A stretch of 64,000 nucleotides of DNA from Farysia itapuensis (lineage: Eukaryota; Basidiomycota; Ustilaginomycetes; Ustilaginales; Ustilaginaceae), in the NCBI GenBank assembly GCA_023212645.1, contig JALBYC010000014.1:1-64000 (forward strand), written 5' to 3'. The position numbers and the translations under genes are program-made. Positions 17,868 to 27,780 of this stretch are shown piece after piece. Positions within the stretch are counted from its first letter, which is position 1. Each line of letters starts with the position of its first letter. Below the pieces are notes generated by a model. That model was not told the DNA's origin, did not search any database, and saw nothing but the letters and a program-made list of their open reading frames with translations.

Positions 17868-19712
17868 ATGCCGTGTCCCACAACAGACGAACCAATACTG
17901 TCATCACAAGACGAAACACCACAGTCTGCAGAGAAGATATGTCTACGGTGCAAGACAGAGCCAGCCTCGGCTTTCTTCCGTGACTCGCATTATTGTCAAT
18001 CATGTGCATTGGTCGTTATCGGCACTAAGGCCAAACCTGGTCTCGAACTCGCTCGAGGTGCAGGCTTGGCCAAGCTTGTCGAAAACGCAACCTCTTCCAC
18101 CGAGACAACGAATCTCGATGTGTCGTCTGATATCGGCGTAGCGTTCTCGGGTGGTGTCAACTCTCGCGTGCTGCTCAGCATGGTGCGAAGGTACTTTCGT
18201 CCCCAAGCAGCAGATTCTTCCAACAGCTTCCGTTTGCTCGCTCAAAAGCAGCCGAAAGCAGGCACAAGCTCTCAGAACACAGCAGCCTGTTTCAGGGAGG
18301 TCAACAAGATCTATGTCTTCTACGTCGACTCGAGCAGTCTGTTCCCACCTGGTTCGAAAGGGAGTATCAATCATACTAGAGACATTGAAGAACTGGTCAA
18401 CGAAGAGAACTGTCCTGATGTTCAGCTAGTCCCACTCAAGATTGAAGACGTCTACGCATCTGCAAATGAAGCTCCTCAAGGTATGCCCTGGACGTGGAGT
18501 GAAATGCAGGATCAGAGCATCGCGCAATCGTCTCGCACAATTGCGGACGCTAAGCAAGCAGCTCGAGACTTGATTCAAGCCATCTGCCCACCAGATGTCT
18601 CGCGCACTGCTGCATCCTCCGCACGCACTCGACTGGAAGATCTGCATCGCATCTTGCTGCACTCGCTACTGTACAAAGCCGCCAAGGAGCGTGGTTGCTC
18701 GGCATTGCTGTTCGGGGAAACGGGCACGAGGATGTCGATCCGCCTGATCGAGAATCTTGCCAAAGGTGCTGGTCACAAACTGCCCATCGAGGTCAGCGAC
18801 GCTTGCTGGATAGATGAAACGCTGATCATCCGTCCGCTCAAAGCGCACCTGACACACGAGATTCAGTACTTTGCCCAGGCCAATGCGCTCAAGCACCTGG
18901 AGGAAGAGACGGTGCTTGTTCCGGCGACAGTGATACCCGGTCAAATGGCCGGCAGCACACCCATCATGGACAAAACGTCCATATCCCGCCTCACAGAGAC
19001 ATTCATCCTCAACTTGGAGAAAGGCGTACCAAGCACTGTCAGCACCATTGGCAGAACTGGCAGCAAGATGGTACTGCACAATGCAGAGACGAGCAAGAAG
19101 GGCGCCCAATTCGACGTTGTCGGTCCTACAGTCTCGCTCCCCTCTCGTTCTTCCAAGCCGCTACCGGAATCCATGGCGTCTGTGTCCATGTCAGACACGC
19201 AAGCAAAAGAACCTAGGATTGGAACTCGTGCAATTCGGCTGGCGCAGACCAGCTCAGCATGCCCAAAGTGGAACACTTCTCATGGCTGTGTGTTTTGCAG
19301 AATGCCGTACACCCAAGACGCCCGATTTTGGAAGCGCAATATTACTATATCCTCCCTCAACGACGTTGAACCCCAACCACGGGGTGCTATGCCGAGGAAT
19401 GACGAGGTGGGTTCAGACTCGTGGGTTGGTCTGGCGGATCACCTGTGCTATGCGTGTTTGTTGGTCCTCCTGCCAAGCCCAACGGCTGCAAACCACTCGT
19501 TATTACCACCCTTCGTTTGGCACAACTTGCAAAGAAAGCTTCAGGCCCAGGACACCCTCGCAAGCCCGACAGACAATGACGACCTCGACAGCGCGTTGGC
19601 CATCGAAACAGACCAACTACGTTCGTCAGAACAGCAGCCTGCACAGCAATTCGTCCAGCACAAACTAGACTCTTCTCAACTCAAAGCTCAGATAGACGCG
19701 TTCCTCATCTAG
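17868..19712 (+). CDS. NCS2: Cytoplasmic tRNA 2-thiolation protein 2 (Ncs2/Ctu2)
   Basis: Ncs2 works with Ncs6 and Urm1 to thiolate U34 of tRNA-Lys, -Glu and -Gln. The 614-residue protein opens with a zinc-type Cys pair motif (C25, C28, C43, C46, in CLRCK and HYCQSC). The PP-loop-like ATP site SGGVNSR follows at 94-100. The middle holds the family block around LLFGETGTRMSIRLIENLAKGAGH. Near the C-terminus a second Cys group occurs (CPKWNTSHGCVFCRMP). Ncs2 is usually regarded as the less active partner of Ncs6; here the PP-loop is SGGVNS, as in the family. Single exon, divergent from KAE1. Confidence 0.9.
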   Translation: MPCPTTDEPILSSQDETPQSAEKICLRCKTEPASAFFRDSHYCQSCALVVIGTKAKPGLELARGAGLAKLVENATSSTETTNLDVSSDIGVAFSGGVNSRVLLSMVRRYFRPQAADSSNSFRLLAQKQPKAGTSSQNTAACFREVNKIYVFYVDSSSLFPPGSKGSINHTRDIEELVNEENCPDVQLVPLKIEDVYASANEAPQGMPWTWSEMQDQSIAQSSRTIADAKQAARDLIQAICPPDVSRTAASSARTRLEDLHRILLHSLLYKAAKERGCSALLFGETGTRMSIRLIENLAKGAGHKLPIEVSDACWIDETLIIRPLKAHLTHEIQYFAQANALKHLEEETVLVPATVIPGQMAGSTPIMDKTSISRLTETFILNLEKGVPSTVSTIGRTGSKMVLHNAETSKKGAQFDVVGPTVSLPSRSSKPLPESMASVSMSDTQAKEPRIGTRAIRLAQTSSACPKWNTSHGCVFCRMPYTQDARFWKRNITISSLNDVEPQPRGAMPRNDEVGSDSWVGLADHLCYACLLVLLPSPTAANHSLLPPFVWHNLQRKLQAQDTLASPTDNDDLDSALAIETDQLRSSEQQPAQQFVQHKLDSSQLKAQIDAFLI

Positions 19713-19830
19713 CACAACGTAGACAATGCAATCAGCACGCACATCAGCGTCAAACTGTTTGTGATTACCAAATGTTCTGTATAAGGGAAGCGCGGGGAAA
19801 CGCGCGGGTATAGGTGATGTTATTCAGATA

Positions 19831-22800
19831 TTATTCGCTGAGGTATCCTCCCATGGGTCCGGTCGCAGCGTCACTGGCTAGCTCTCCAGGATTGGACATC
19901 CAGCCTGGGCGGATGGTGTAGCTGCCGCTCAGACCGAGATCTGTGCCGACGGCACTGGCATGCCCCATAGCCGGGGATGAGTGGAGACCTTCGAGGTACA
20001 GATGCTCGAGTCGATCAAGAGATCCACTTGTAGCCCAGATTGTGTCCATAGAGACTGCGCCAGCGCCCTGCCCGGCATTGACGTTCCCCGCATTACCTGT
20101 CATGGAGGACCCACCCATACCGACTGATTGACTGGGTGGACCAGACAGGAATGGGACGCCACTGGAAGGCATCATCGTTGGGCCGTCCTGTGGTTGTGAG
20201 CGTCGATTTGTGTGGCTTGCCGAGGAAGCTGATCGTGCGCCATTCTGTGCTGAGGATGCCATGATGCTACCGCGTGTGATAGTGGGGCTTTGAGCCGTTC
20301 GTCCGTAAGGGCGCACCATTTCCGAGTCAGAGACGGCAGATGCCCAAGATGGGACGCCTTGACTCAGTGAGGCTAAGAACGCCTGAGCATCGGCAGTGAA
20401 ACGTGGTGAGCGCGTCAGGTCCTGGTACAGAGCGAGATTACTATCATCGACTGAGAATGTCTGCCCTGCTCCTGGCTGCGATGCGTCAAAAGGTCCGTCA
20501 AAGAAATCGGAAGAGAGGGTCGTGTCCGGTAAAGAAGCTGCATATGGCTCAGACGTACCGAGCGGTACGCTGCCAAACACCTGATCGACTGTGCGACTCG
20601 GTCCATCGTCCTTTTCCACTTCGTACTCGTCGTCGTCTTCTTCGTCTTCTTCGTAGCCATCGTCATCGCCAGGGCCCACGTCTTCATCCGAGTCTTCGTC
20701 GTATTGGAATTGCTGCGCAAATTGGAGTGCGCGCGTATCTTCGACTGACTCCAAAGCTTGCTCAAGACTGCCTTCGACACGTCGCAGGGTGTCTGTAGAT
20801 CGACGTCGCTGATCATCGCCAGATTCATTTCCCTCACAATCTTCCATAGCCGGCATCTGAGCGGCTCCGACATCTCTGGCTGTGAAGGTTTGTTCCCGAT
20901 TGAGCTCCAGCGAGCTGGGAGAATCTGGTGTTTGAGTACGGGCTAGCGAAGCTTCATCAAAGCCTATTCGAGACGCTGTCGGTTGCGACTGATAGGCATC
21001 CACTGACATAGCTCGCAGTACGGCGTCCGGTCCGGCTGCAGAAGTTTGATCGAACGCGAGGTTGTCCAAGCGGTCAGCTGCGTACGGCTCGCTGTTGGCC
21101 GAGTCAACAGAGCTCTGAAACGACAGGCTGGCACCACCATAGTAAGAAGGGTTGCTCTGCTGCAGCTGGGAGTTGAACCACGACGTTGAGGAGGCGTTGT
21201 GGTGGTGCAAGTCACCTGCCCAGTGGTGATGGGACATTGGCAGGGAGGACAAAAGTGCACCCACCTCGTCGTCATCACGGCCCGACTCTGAGACGCTGCT
21301 CATGTTCCATCCAGTATTCCAGCCAGGACCGACGGCGGAAGTGGGAACAAGAGGATCGAGGAAGTCCTGCAGTGGATCTGTAAAGAGATCGAGCTGACCA
21401 CCGAAAGGATCCGCTTTATCGTCGGCTGATGCTGGGAAGAACATTTGCTGCTGTTGTCGCAATCTCAGCTGTTGAGAAAGCATATTCAAGCCCGAAGACG
21501 AGCGACGAGAGGCGTCGACTGGAGACGAACTTGCCATGTCTGTGAGAGACTCGATATTGTGAGCTGACAACGAACGTGCAGGGAGCTCGCGACCGCTGCT
21601 CTGAATCGCGCCGAACTGGGTTTCTTGTTGTCGACGAAGAATGGCTGCTAAGTCGGTGGAAGAGTCGAAGAGAGAAGATTGCATCGCCGTGTTGTCGGCA
21701 TTTTGGCTGCTGGCGGAGGTGTATGGCGGCCATGGGTTCGCTGCCTGAGTGGGTGCTTGCTCGTCGAGATCCATTGTATCTTCGAGAGGTTTCCGTTGCT
21801 CGCCTTGAGTTAGCCATGCCATTATTTCAGGTTGAGGTGGTTCAGGAATTTGCGAGATTCCCTGACTAGCCGTTGCAGACGACAGGTTGGACACAGCCAA
21901 TGCGTTTGACTGTGTCGAAGTCGGGGCATGCGGATGATGACTATGCCCATGCAGATGGCCATGCACCGAAGGCAGTCGCTCTAAGGCCGAGTTCTTGCCC
22001 GTCTTGGAGACATGGCTGCGGCGTTTGTGCGCTGCAGCATCTTTGGCCGTGTGCTTGCTTCCAGAGCGTCGAGCATCGTCAGTTTTGACAGAATTCGGCG
22101 AAAGCGATTGGGACGCATCGCTCTCGTTGGCACTGGGTGGGGTCGAAAAGTTGTGTGAAGATCTCAGATCAGTCCGAGAGGTTTGACCGTCAAGACTGGC
22201 CTGCTGTAATTGCTCGAACAGATGGCTGATGGACTGACCAGTGACCATTGCAGAAGGTCGTTGCGCAGCGCCGCCTACGGGAGCCGTATGAGAGGTAGTG
22301 AACTGTGGCCTCGCGTGCAACAAGGACCGCTGAGAGTTCAGATACACCTGCTCTTGCTGTGCCAACGATTGCTGCGACGTGGCATCACTGAACGAGCTGG
22401 ACCTGCCTAGCATATTACCTGTCTCAATGGAGGAGCTGGACAAGACCGTGTTGACGTCCTCGATCGACTTTGCTCTGTCGGTCCGATGTCCGTGATCGGT
22501 TAGATGGCCATCGCTGGTGGCATCGCTCATGGAGTAGTCGCCACGCCAGCCGCCTTCGGAAGGAGCGTAGTCTGAAACAGCACCGAGAGTGTCTGCCGCT
22601 GTATCTGTCTTGGCTGACGCTGCAGATGGCCGCTCCTTTTTACCTTTGGATGGCCGCGGCTTGAAACCGGCACGTTCGTAATCTTCGGGAAAGGCATTGC
22701 GAAAACGGTCTCGCACGTCGATGGCACGTCTCTGGCCTTGGAAGACGGGGTTCTTGGCGATCAGAGCCCAGTGAGAGCCGTGCTCCAGATAGCCGGCGCG

Positions 22801-23409
22801 CACAGCAGCATCTTCTTCTGCGGTGAAGGGACGTCGTTCTTTGGTCTTTCCCTTTTCAAAGATGCTCTTGCCTTCTGAATCTCGTCCACGCACTGCCTTG
22901 CTCAAATGCGTCTTGGCATTGGGGTACAGCTCGTGGTACGAGTCGGGGAAGTAGGTACGGAAGCGGTCCTTGAGATCGCCAGCGGATCTGTCTGAGAAGT
23001 GTATGGAGAATTGTGGGTCCGAGAGAATCTTCTTCCAGCTGCCTACGCCATGCTTGTTGCAGCCATCGACGAGAGCTTGGGTCTCTTCTGCGGACCATTT
23101 GTGCTTGTGCCCGCGCGGTGGGCCATCTGAGCTCTTGCGGGACACTGCGGATGGTCTTTGATCGGATACTGTATCTGGCTCAGGAGTAGGATCACCTGAT
23201 GCGGATTGAGCGCTGCTGGACTGATATTCCGACCCCGTGTCCGGCAACGAGGGCTGATTCTGAGCGGCGAGAAAGAAGCGAGCTGCATCTTGCAGCCCCT
23301 CTAGTGCGAATGGATCCTTGGGCTCCGTCAAAGGTGAGGATGTCTGCATCTGTTGTGCGTAGAGCACCTTCTGCAAGCTCTGTTGCAGCTGATCCGGGTG
23401 TGTATTCAT
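19831..23409 (-). CDS. TAY1: Double-Myb telomere/regulatory factor, Tay1/Teb1-like
   Basis: A large (1192-residue) nuclear DNA-binding protein. Two Myb/SANT repeats lie near the N-terminus: about 104-155 (KWSAEETQALVDGC to LKDRFRTYF) and 193-243 (PFTAEEDAAVRAGY to VRDRFRNAFP). The LKDRFR/VRDRFR recognition helices resemble telobox Mybs. Tandem telobox Mybs occur in Yarrowia Tay1, fission yeast Teb1 and an Ustilago Tay1, which bind TTAGGG-like DNA at telomeres and promoters. The rest is disordered, Ser/Gln-rich, with a strongly acidic stretch around residues 920-990. I start at the ATG at 23409. The frame is open upstream to 23640, but only from a GTG, and a CTCAGCAG just before the ATG could be a 5' UTR splice acceptor. 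Confidence 0.75.
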   Translation of the reverse strand: MNTHPDQLQQSLQKVLYAQQMQTSSPLTEPKDPFALEGLQDAARFFLAAQNQPSLPDTGSEYQSSSAQSASGDPTPEPDTVSDQRPSAVSRKSSDGPPRGHKHKWSAEETQALVDGCNKHGVGSWKKILSDPQFSIHFSDRSAGDLKDRFRTYFPDSYHELYPNAKTHLSKAVRGRDSEGKSIFEKGKTKERRPFTAEEDAAVRAGYLEHGSHWALIAKNPVFQGQRRAIDVRDRFRNAFPEDYERAGFKPRPSKGKKERPSAASAKTDTAADTLGAVSDYAPSEGGWRGDYSMSDATSDGHLTDHGHRTDRAKSIEDVNTVLSSSSIETGNMLGRSSSFSDATSQQSLAQQEQVYLNSQRSLLHARPQFTTSHTAPVGGAAQRPSAMVTGQSISHLFEQLQQASLDGQTSRTDLRSSHNFSTPPSANESDASQSLSPNSVKTDDARRSGSKHTAKDAAAHKRRSHVSKTGKNSALERLPSVHGHLHGHSHHPHAPTSTQSNALAVSNLSSATASQGISQIPEPPQPEIMAWLTQGEQRKPLEDTMDLDEQAPTQAANPWPPYTSASSQNADNTAMQSSLFDSSTDLAAILRRQQETQFGAIQSSGRELPARSLSAHNIESLTDMASSSPVDASRRSSSGLNMLSQQLRLRQQQQMFFPASADDKADPFGGQLDLFTDPLQDFLDPLVPTSAVGPGWNTGWNMSSVSESGRDDDEVGALLSSLPMSHHHWAGDLHHHNASSTSWFNSQLQQSNPSYYGGASLSFQSSVDSANSEPYAADRLDNLAFDQTSAAGPDAVLRAMSVDAYQSQPTASRIGFDEASLARTQTPDSPSSLELNREQTFTARDVGAAQMPAMEDCEGNESGDDQRRRSTDTLRRVEGSLEQALESVEDTRALQFAQQFQYDEDSDEDVGPGDDDGYEEDEEDDDEYEVEKDDGPSRTVDQVFGSVPLGTSEPYAASLPDTTLSSDFFDGPFDASQPGAGQTFSVDDSNLALYQDLTRSPRFTADAQAFLASLSQGVPSWASAVSDSEMVRPYGRTAQSPTITRGSIMASSAQNGARSASSASHTNRRSQPQDGPTMMPSSGVPFLSGPPSQSVGMGGSSMTGNAGNVNAGQGAGAVSMDTIWATSGSLDRLEHLYLEGLHSSPAMGHASAVGTDLGLSGSYTIRPGWMSNPGELASDAATGPMGGYLSE

Positions 23410-23933
23410 CTCTGCTGAGAAGCGTTGTCGCCCAATGGACTGATGGCGAGATACCGCCAGCCAGTCGCCAGTAAGCTGTGCTACGGCAGCAGGAAATGAA
23501 CCATCTGATGTGTCGTTAGCAGCCTGGACAGTCTTCTGATGACGAGAAGGACGAGGTGGTCTGATGTCCTGCGGGAGCCGAAAACAGAAAAATTTGGTGT
23601 ATTTGGATGCCTTTACTACCCATGCACCCAGCGCACCCACGTGTTGGTATAAGCAGTGTTATATCGCTCTTCTTCATTTGCAAGCTTGCAAGCTCTAAGC
23701 TCTAGAGCTCTAAGTGCGAAGCTGCCAGGTGTCAAGCATAGACAAGAGTCACCTCCCCGCACAATTACCAAAGCTATCCACCACGCCAAAGTGAAGCTGG
23801 GTGTGCATCGCGGTGGGATCGGTGGCCGACTCGTCCCCGGTGCAGTGCTCACTTCATCAAGACCCAGATGGTACAAATATAGGCGGTTCAAACCTGTCCT
23901 CTTCCCCTTCCTTGGCCCTGTCATTCTGGCGTC
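23410..23933. promoter_or_regulatory. Divergent promoter with clustered palindromes
   Basis: 524 bases between the TAY1-like and acyltransferase starts. At 23680-23709 two perfect palindromes lie side by side, GCAAGCTTGC (23680-23689) and AGCTCTAGAGCT (23698-23709), overlapping tandem AAGCTCT units. No other structure was seen. Confidence 0.45.
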
Positions 23934-25286
23934 ATGGGGAAGCAAGGCGCAATTGATCTCAGAGCGCTTGCCAATTGGGCTGTTCCACCCTTTGAGCAGA
24001 AGCAACGTCTAAGCTGGACCAAGCTCTGGATTCTCGCAGCACCACTGCCCCTTGTCTTACTGCAGATCCACCTGCTGCTTCGCTATGACGTTCGAGGCAC
24101 ATGGATCCTCCGGGCGAGTCTTATACCAATGGTCGCATTGCTTTCGTTACGAGGCGGCTTGTCCCACTATGCGCAAATGTATGGTACTGGTCAGCTGGAT
24201 GGCGGCTTGCAGCAGGTCAACATGACGTTTGCAATCTTTGCGATCTTTGTGACACTGTGCAGCCTGCGCTGGGGACTTATGATGCATCGTCCACAGCTCA
24301 AGCTGGATGGCACGTCAGCCAAAGTGAACGGCAGTCCCGGAACAAACGCTCCCTTACCAACCTTCTTCCCGGGCTCCAGTGTCCCGCTTGAAATCGACTA
24401 TCTTGTCAATTTGCGTGGTCTTGGCTGGGCCGATGGTCTCAAAGTCTCGGCGCCAGCGCTTCCTCTGCCGAAGCCACTCGGGCCTTCCGAGTGTATGAAA
24501 TGGTGCTGGAACCGAGTTGTTGGCCTTGTGCTTGACGTGACGCTACTCGATATCGTCTTTGCGCTGATGAAGGACGTTCGCTTCAACCCAACCGTCGCAT
24601 CACCCACTGGCGGATCTATCTGGGACTGTCGGGACGGCTCCTTTGGCCTGGCTGGTCCGTACGTACTCTGCTTCAGCTACGCTCTGGGACTTTACACGAC
24701 TATACAGGCAGGAGCTGCGCTAGGTAGTCTCTGTGCCGTCGGTCTACTAGGACAAGCGCCGGAAAGGTGGGACCCTCTACCGTTCAATGCACCTTGGCTT
24801 GCCACCTCGCTACAGCAATTGTGGTCCGAGCGATGGCATCAAATGTTCCGTCTTGTCTTTCTCGACTTGGCCTACCGTCCCGTCAACAGGCTCTTGCGTC
24901 CATACTTTGGCAGACGAGTAGCCCAGATGGCCGGCGTTCTCGCCGTGTTCGCTCTGTCTGGCCTGCTTCACGACATCGGACAGTCAGCTATGGACCCTAA
25001 CCAAGGTCTCTTCACCTTGACTCGTGTCTTTGTATTTTTCGTAGCGCAGGGCGTGGCGACGATTGCCGAGCAGGTCTGGCAAACAATCACGGGCTACAAG
25101 GTGCGCGGTGTCGGCGGGTGGTTGTGGACCATGTCCTGGTCTCTCCTCACTGCTCCGCTTCTCATCGAGTCTTGGAACACAAGAGGCATGCTAAGCTCCT
25201 ACGACATCAGCCCGGGCTACACTCATTCAACCGTCCGAGCATTTTTAGACATGTGGCACAGCACTGTGCTTCACAACCAAGCATAG
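23934..25286 (+). CDS. Membrane-bound acyltransferase with wax-synthase domain (MBOAT-like)
   Basis: A 450-residue polytopic membrane protein with about eight hydrophobic segments. The C-terminal half carries the wax-synthase/MBOAT-2 signature: the LWSERWHQMFR motif (catalytic-region Trp-His) and, further on, VFALSGLLHDIG with the conserved His. Family members esterify alcohols, sterols or secondary-metabolite hydroxyls with acyl-CoA in the endoplasmic reticulum. The substrate cannot be told; smut relatives include enzymes of glycolipid and sterol-ester synthesis. Single exon; the start at 23934 gives MGKQGAIDL and precedes the first hydrophobic helix by about 30 residues. No biosynthetic cluster surrounds it. 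Confidence 0.75.
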   Translation: MGKQGAIDLRALANWAVPPFEQKQRLSWTKLWILAAPLPLVLLQIHLLLRYDVRGTWILRASLIPMVALLSLRGGLSHYAQMYGTGQLDGGLQQVNMTFAIFAIFVTLCSLRWGLMMHRPQLKLDGTSAKVNGSPGTNAPLPTFFPGSSVPLEIDYLVNLRGLGWADGLKVSAPALPLPKPLGPSECMKWCWNRVVGLVLDVTLLDIVFALMKDVRFNPTVASPTGGSIWDCRDGSFGLAGPYVLCFSYALGLYTTIQAGAALGSLCAVGLLGQAPERWDPLPFNAPWLATSLQQLWSERWHQMFRLVFLDLAYRPVNRLLRPYFGRRVAQMAGVLAVFALSGLLHDIGQSAMDPNQGLFTLTRVFVFFVAQGVATIAEQVWQTITGYKVRGVGGWLWTMSWSLLTAPLLIESWNTRGMLSSYDISPGYTHSTVRAFLDMWHSTVLHNQA

Positions 25287-25329
25287 ATTGATTCGTAATA
25301 AATTCATACCGATTGTTTCTTTCTGTTTG

Positions 25330-25600
25330 AAGAGAGCATTAGGAGGTATCATCGTGTAATTTTCGATTTATCATGACTTTTGTGCATTTAACAGGCTCCC
25401 GACCCTGGTAAATGCAATCGTGATAAATCGGACTTTTGGCGGGGGAAAAATCCAAAGTTGTCACGAAATTTGTCAGGTTTACGAAGTCTAACAGGTTTAT
25501 CGTGATAAATATATAAATAATTTATCATAGGGCGTCCGTGATACCCCCTATTGTGATAAAAGTACAGGAGATTGCGATGCACGGAGGGGTATCATGGGAC
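25330..25600. repeat. Patch of short direct and inverted TGATAAA / GGTATCA repeats
   Basis: An AT-richer stretch in the convergent gap between the acyltransferase and RPB11. TGATAAA or its complement TTTATCA recurs about five times between 25365 and 25560, including an 8-bp inverted pair TGATAAAT (25503-25510) and ATTTATCA (25520-25527). TGATACCCC (25539-25547) is inverted as GGGGTATCA (25586-25594), and a related AGGAGGTATCAT lies at 25341-25352. No coding potential. It could be a degraded small transposon or a 3' regulatory/terminator zone. Confidence 0.55.
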
Positions 25601-25632
25601 AACGATGCGAGAAGATGGCGGGAAATGGGACA

Positions 25633-26094
25633 CTACATGTCGACGTAGCCTGTGCCTTCGCCGGATCCGCCTCCGCCGTAGGCTTGCCCGCTCGGATCGT
25701 ATGGGTCCATTCCAGAGCGACCGGCGAATCCGCCAACGTCGACAGTACCAGCTCCGCTCATCTGAACTTCGGTCCGCCAGGCACCCTTGAGCGTACTGAT
25801 CTGAGCAATGAGCTTCGTGCACGCTTGTTTGAGCGCGTCGGTCGGCGTTATAGAGCCGTCGGTCTGAATTTTGACAAAAACCTTGGGTTCCAAGGGGTGT
25901 GGTACTTTGTATCCGCTGAACAAGACCGCCGGGTTGGCAAGCACAGCATGTCGCAGCATGTTGCCTAGCGTGTGGTCCTCCTTGTTGAACCAAAACGTAG
26001 CTGCATTTGGGATTTTCGTGTCCTCGACCATCTCGACACGCTTCTCATCCGGACCCAGGATGAAGAGGTCGAAACGATTCGGAGCGTTCGTCAT
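25633..26094 (-). CDS. RPB11: RNA polymerase II subunit Rpb11
   Basis: A 153-residue subunit that pairs with Rpb3 in the alpha-like assembly platform of RNA polymerase II. The start MTNAPNRFDLFILG matches the conserved Rpb11 N-terminus. The dimerisation core shows FWFNKEDHTLGNMLRHAVL and SGYKVPHPLEPKVFVKIQT, both hallmarks. The last ~35 residues are a Gly/Asp/Tyr-rich tail not found in yeast Rpb11 (120 residues). The frame remains open upstream to 26148, but a TATCTCTTGCAG acceptor lies 15 bases before the ATG at 26094, so those bases are most likely a 5' UTR intron. Confidence 0.93.
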   Translation of the reverse strand: MTNAPNRFDLFILGPDEKRVEMVEDTKIPNAATFWFNKEDHTLGNMLRHAVLANPAVLFSGYKVPHPLEPKVFVKIQTDGSITPTDALKQACTKLIAQISTLKGAWRTEVQMSGAGTVDVGGFAGRSGMDPYDPSGQAYGGGGSGEGTGYVDM

Positions 26095-26667
26095 GGTGAA
26101 GGCAAACTGCAAGAGATACGTACTACTGTCAGTGACGGGTTCACCCAAGGAGAGCAGCAGCGCTTTTGCTTATCATGATAGGCTCATCTACCGTTGTAGT
26201 CAAGGATCAGTGAATGTCACTCGGCCCTTCTCGACACACTTGTCAGCGTTTGAGAAGGATCGCGAGCATTGACACCCTCAAACAGTGTGAATATAGTGTA
26301 ATCTTTGCCCAGGCCGATGCCTGTCGTGTATCGTTTCGTTTCCGCTGCCACTGCTGTATTGGTCACTTACCTCGCTCGGGAAAACACTGGTAGCCGTGGA
26401 TCAGAGTCAAGGGCAGAAAGCAAAAAGTCAGACGAAGAAGAACGAGCGATCGGATTCCGGATTCACGATTTTGCAGATGTTGGATTTCTGCACCAAAAGA
26501 AAAGCGCAATCTCGTGCGGTAGACGCAGCGGTGTCTACGGCGCGTTCGTTGCCGGTCAAAGCGACAGCCAAGGATCCGGTATCCGACAAAAAATGGGCGA
26601 GATTGTGATTGTGATTTGGATGCTGGTTGAAAGCGAAGGCTGTTCCCTCTCACACCCGCATCTCATC
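26095..26667. promoter_or_regulatory. Divergent promoter between RPB11 and PEX14
   Basis: 573 bases between starts. It includes a probable 5' UTR intron acceptor for RPB11 at about 26110. The frame of PEX14 is open upstream to 26305, but that part is a purine-rich, low-quality reading and unlike any Pex14 N-terminus. Confidence 0.45.
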
Positions 26668-27780
26668 ATGTCAGAGCCATCCACCTCGGCGCATGGCGCA
26701 CAGTACCAGAATCAAATGACAGCTGGTGTTCGACCCGACATGGTCGCCAGCGCCGTAAGCTTTCTGGCTGATCCCAAGGTGCAATCGGCGTCCATGTCGC
26801 AACGCGTAAGCTTCCTCGAGTCCAAAGGACTCCGCCCCCAAGAGATCGACGAGGCTATCCACCAGGCTGGCACAAGCAATGCTGTTGGTCCATCCAACTA
26901 CTCCTCTTATGCAGCTGGTCCAGCGCAGCTCTATCACCCTGGTCCTTATGGCGCACAGGGATATCCTGCGGCGCAGCAGCAAGGCCGAGATTGGCGAGAC
27001 TGGTTTATCATGGCCGTCGTTTCGGGCACCATTGGATACGGCGTGATCTCCTTAGCCAAGAAGTATCTCATGCCGCATCTTCAGCCTCCGAACGCCAACG
27101 TTCTGGAAGCAGACCTCGACTCGCTCACAGCCAAGTACGACGAAGTGGCTAGCCAGCTCCAGACTCTCGACGCACAGACACTGGCCGTCAAGCAAGGACT
27201 GGACGAGCAAAAGGCGGAAGTGGAGAAGAGCATCAAAGAGGTCGAAGACTGCGTCAAAACGGTACGAGATAACGAAAAGCGCAGGGACGGCGAGCTGGAC
27301 CAGATCAAGGACGACGTCGAATCTATCCGCAAAGAACTCGGCAGTTTGTTTGAGAAATCCAAGCAGGCACAGACCAATTCGCTCTCCGAGTTACAGTCCG
27401 AGCTCAAGTCGCTCAAGTCTCTGCTCGTGTCTCGTGGGACTGTTGGTGTCGGATCCGGTAACGCCAATGGCTCTGGTGGAGTTTCTGGATCGGGCGCCTT
27501 TGGTGGCCCTCCTCGTCCGTATGGTGTTGGATATGGCGCCGGCTCTTACGGATCCCCAGCTGCTGGCACTCCGACTGGAGAAGTGACGCCACCACAGCTG
27601 CCCAAGCCATCAATTCCCGCCTGGCAGCTGGCCGGAGCCAGTGCTTCCACACCCGCATCGGTATCCAAGGCTGCAGATGAACCGCTCAAATCCAGCGAGA
27701 GTACCAACTCGATCATGGCTGACCCAGCTGTCGAGATGTCCAAGTCCGATACCCAAAGCAAAGAGTCCGGAGATGCATAA
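26668..27780 (+). CDS. PEX14: Peroxin 14, docking component of peroxisomal import
   Basis: A 370-residue Pex14, which docks the Pex5 receptor at the peroxisomal membrane. Residues about 18-62 form the conserved three-helix receptor-binding domain (RPDMVASAVSFLADPKV, then RVSFLESKGLRPQEIDEAI). A hydrophobic segment follows at about 111-133 (WFIMAVVSGTIGYGVISLA), then a long coiled coil (about 145-255) and a Gly/Pro/Ser-rich tail. This order is standard for Pex14. The ATG at 26668 is chosen because the protein begins a normal distance before the receptor-binding domain. Confidence 0.92.
   Translation: MSEPSTSAHGAQYQNQMTAGVRPDMVASAVSFLADPKVQSASMSQRVSFLESKGLRPQEIDEAIHQAGTSNAVGPSNYSSYAAGPAQLYHPGPYGAQGYPAAQQQGRDWRDWFIMAVVSGTIGYGVISLAKKYLMPHLQPPNANVLEADLDSLTAKYDEVASQLQTLDAQTLAVKQGLDEQKAEVEKSIKEVEDCVKTVRDNEKRRDGELDQIKDDVESIRKELGSLFEKSKQAQTNSLSELQSELKSLKSLLVSRGTVGVGSGNANGSGGVSGSGAFGGPPRPYGVGYGAGSYGSPAAGTPTGEVTPPQLPKPSIPAWQLAGASASTPASVSKAADEPLKSSESTNSIMADPAVEMSKSDTQSKESGDA

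Noticed and set aside
19831..23640. 1269-residue reading of the TAY1-like gene
   Set aside because: Its first codon is GTG. The first good ATG is at 23409, and the intervening frame contains probable splice acceptors.
26305..26667. In-frame extension of PEX14 upstream of the chosen ATG
   Set aside because: The sequence is not like any Pex14 N-terminus and crosses a promoter-like region; the 26668 start gives a normal protein.
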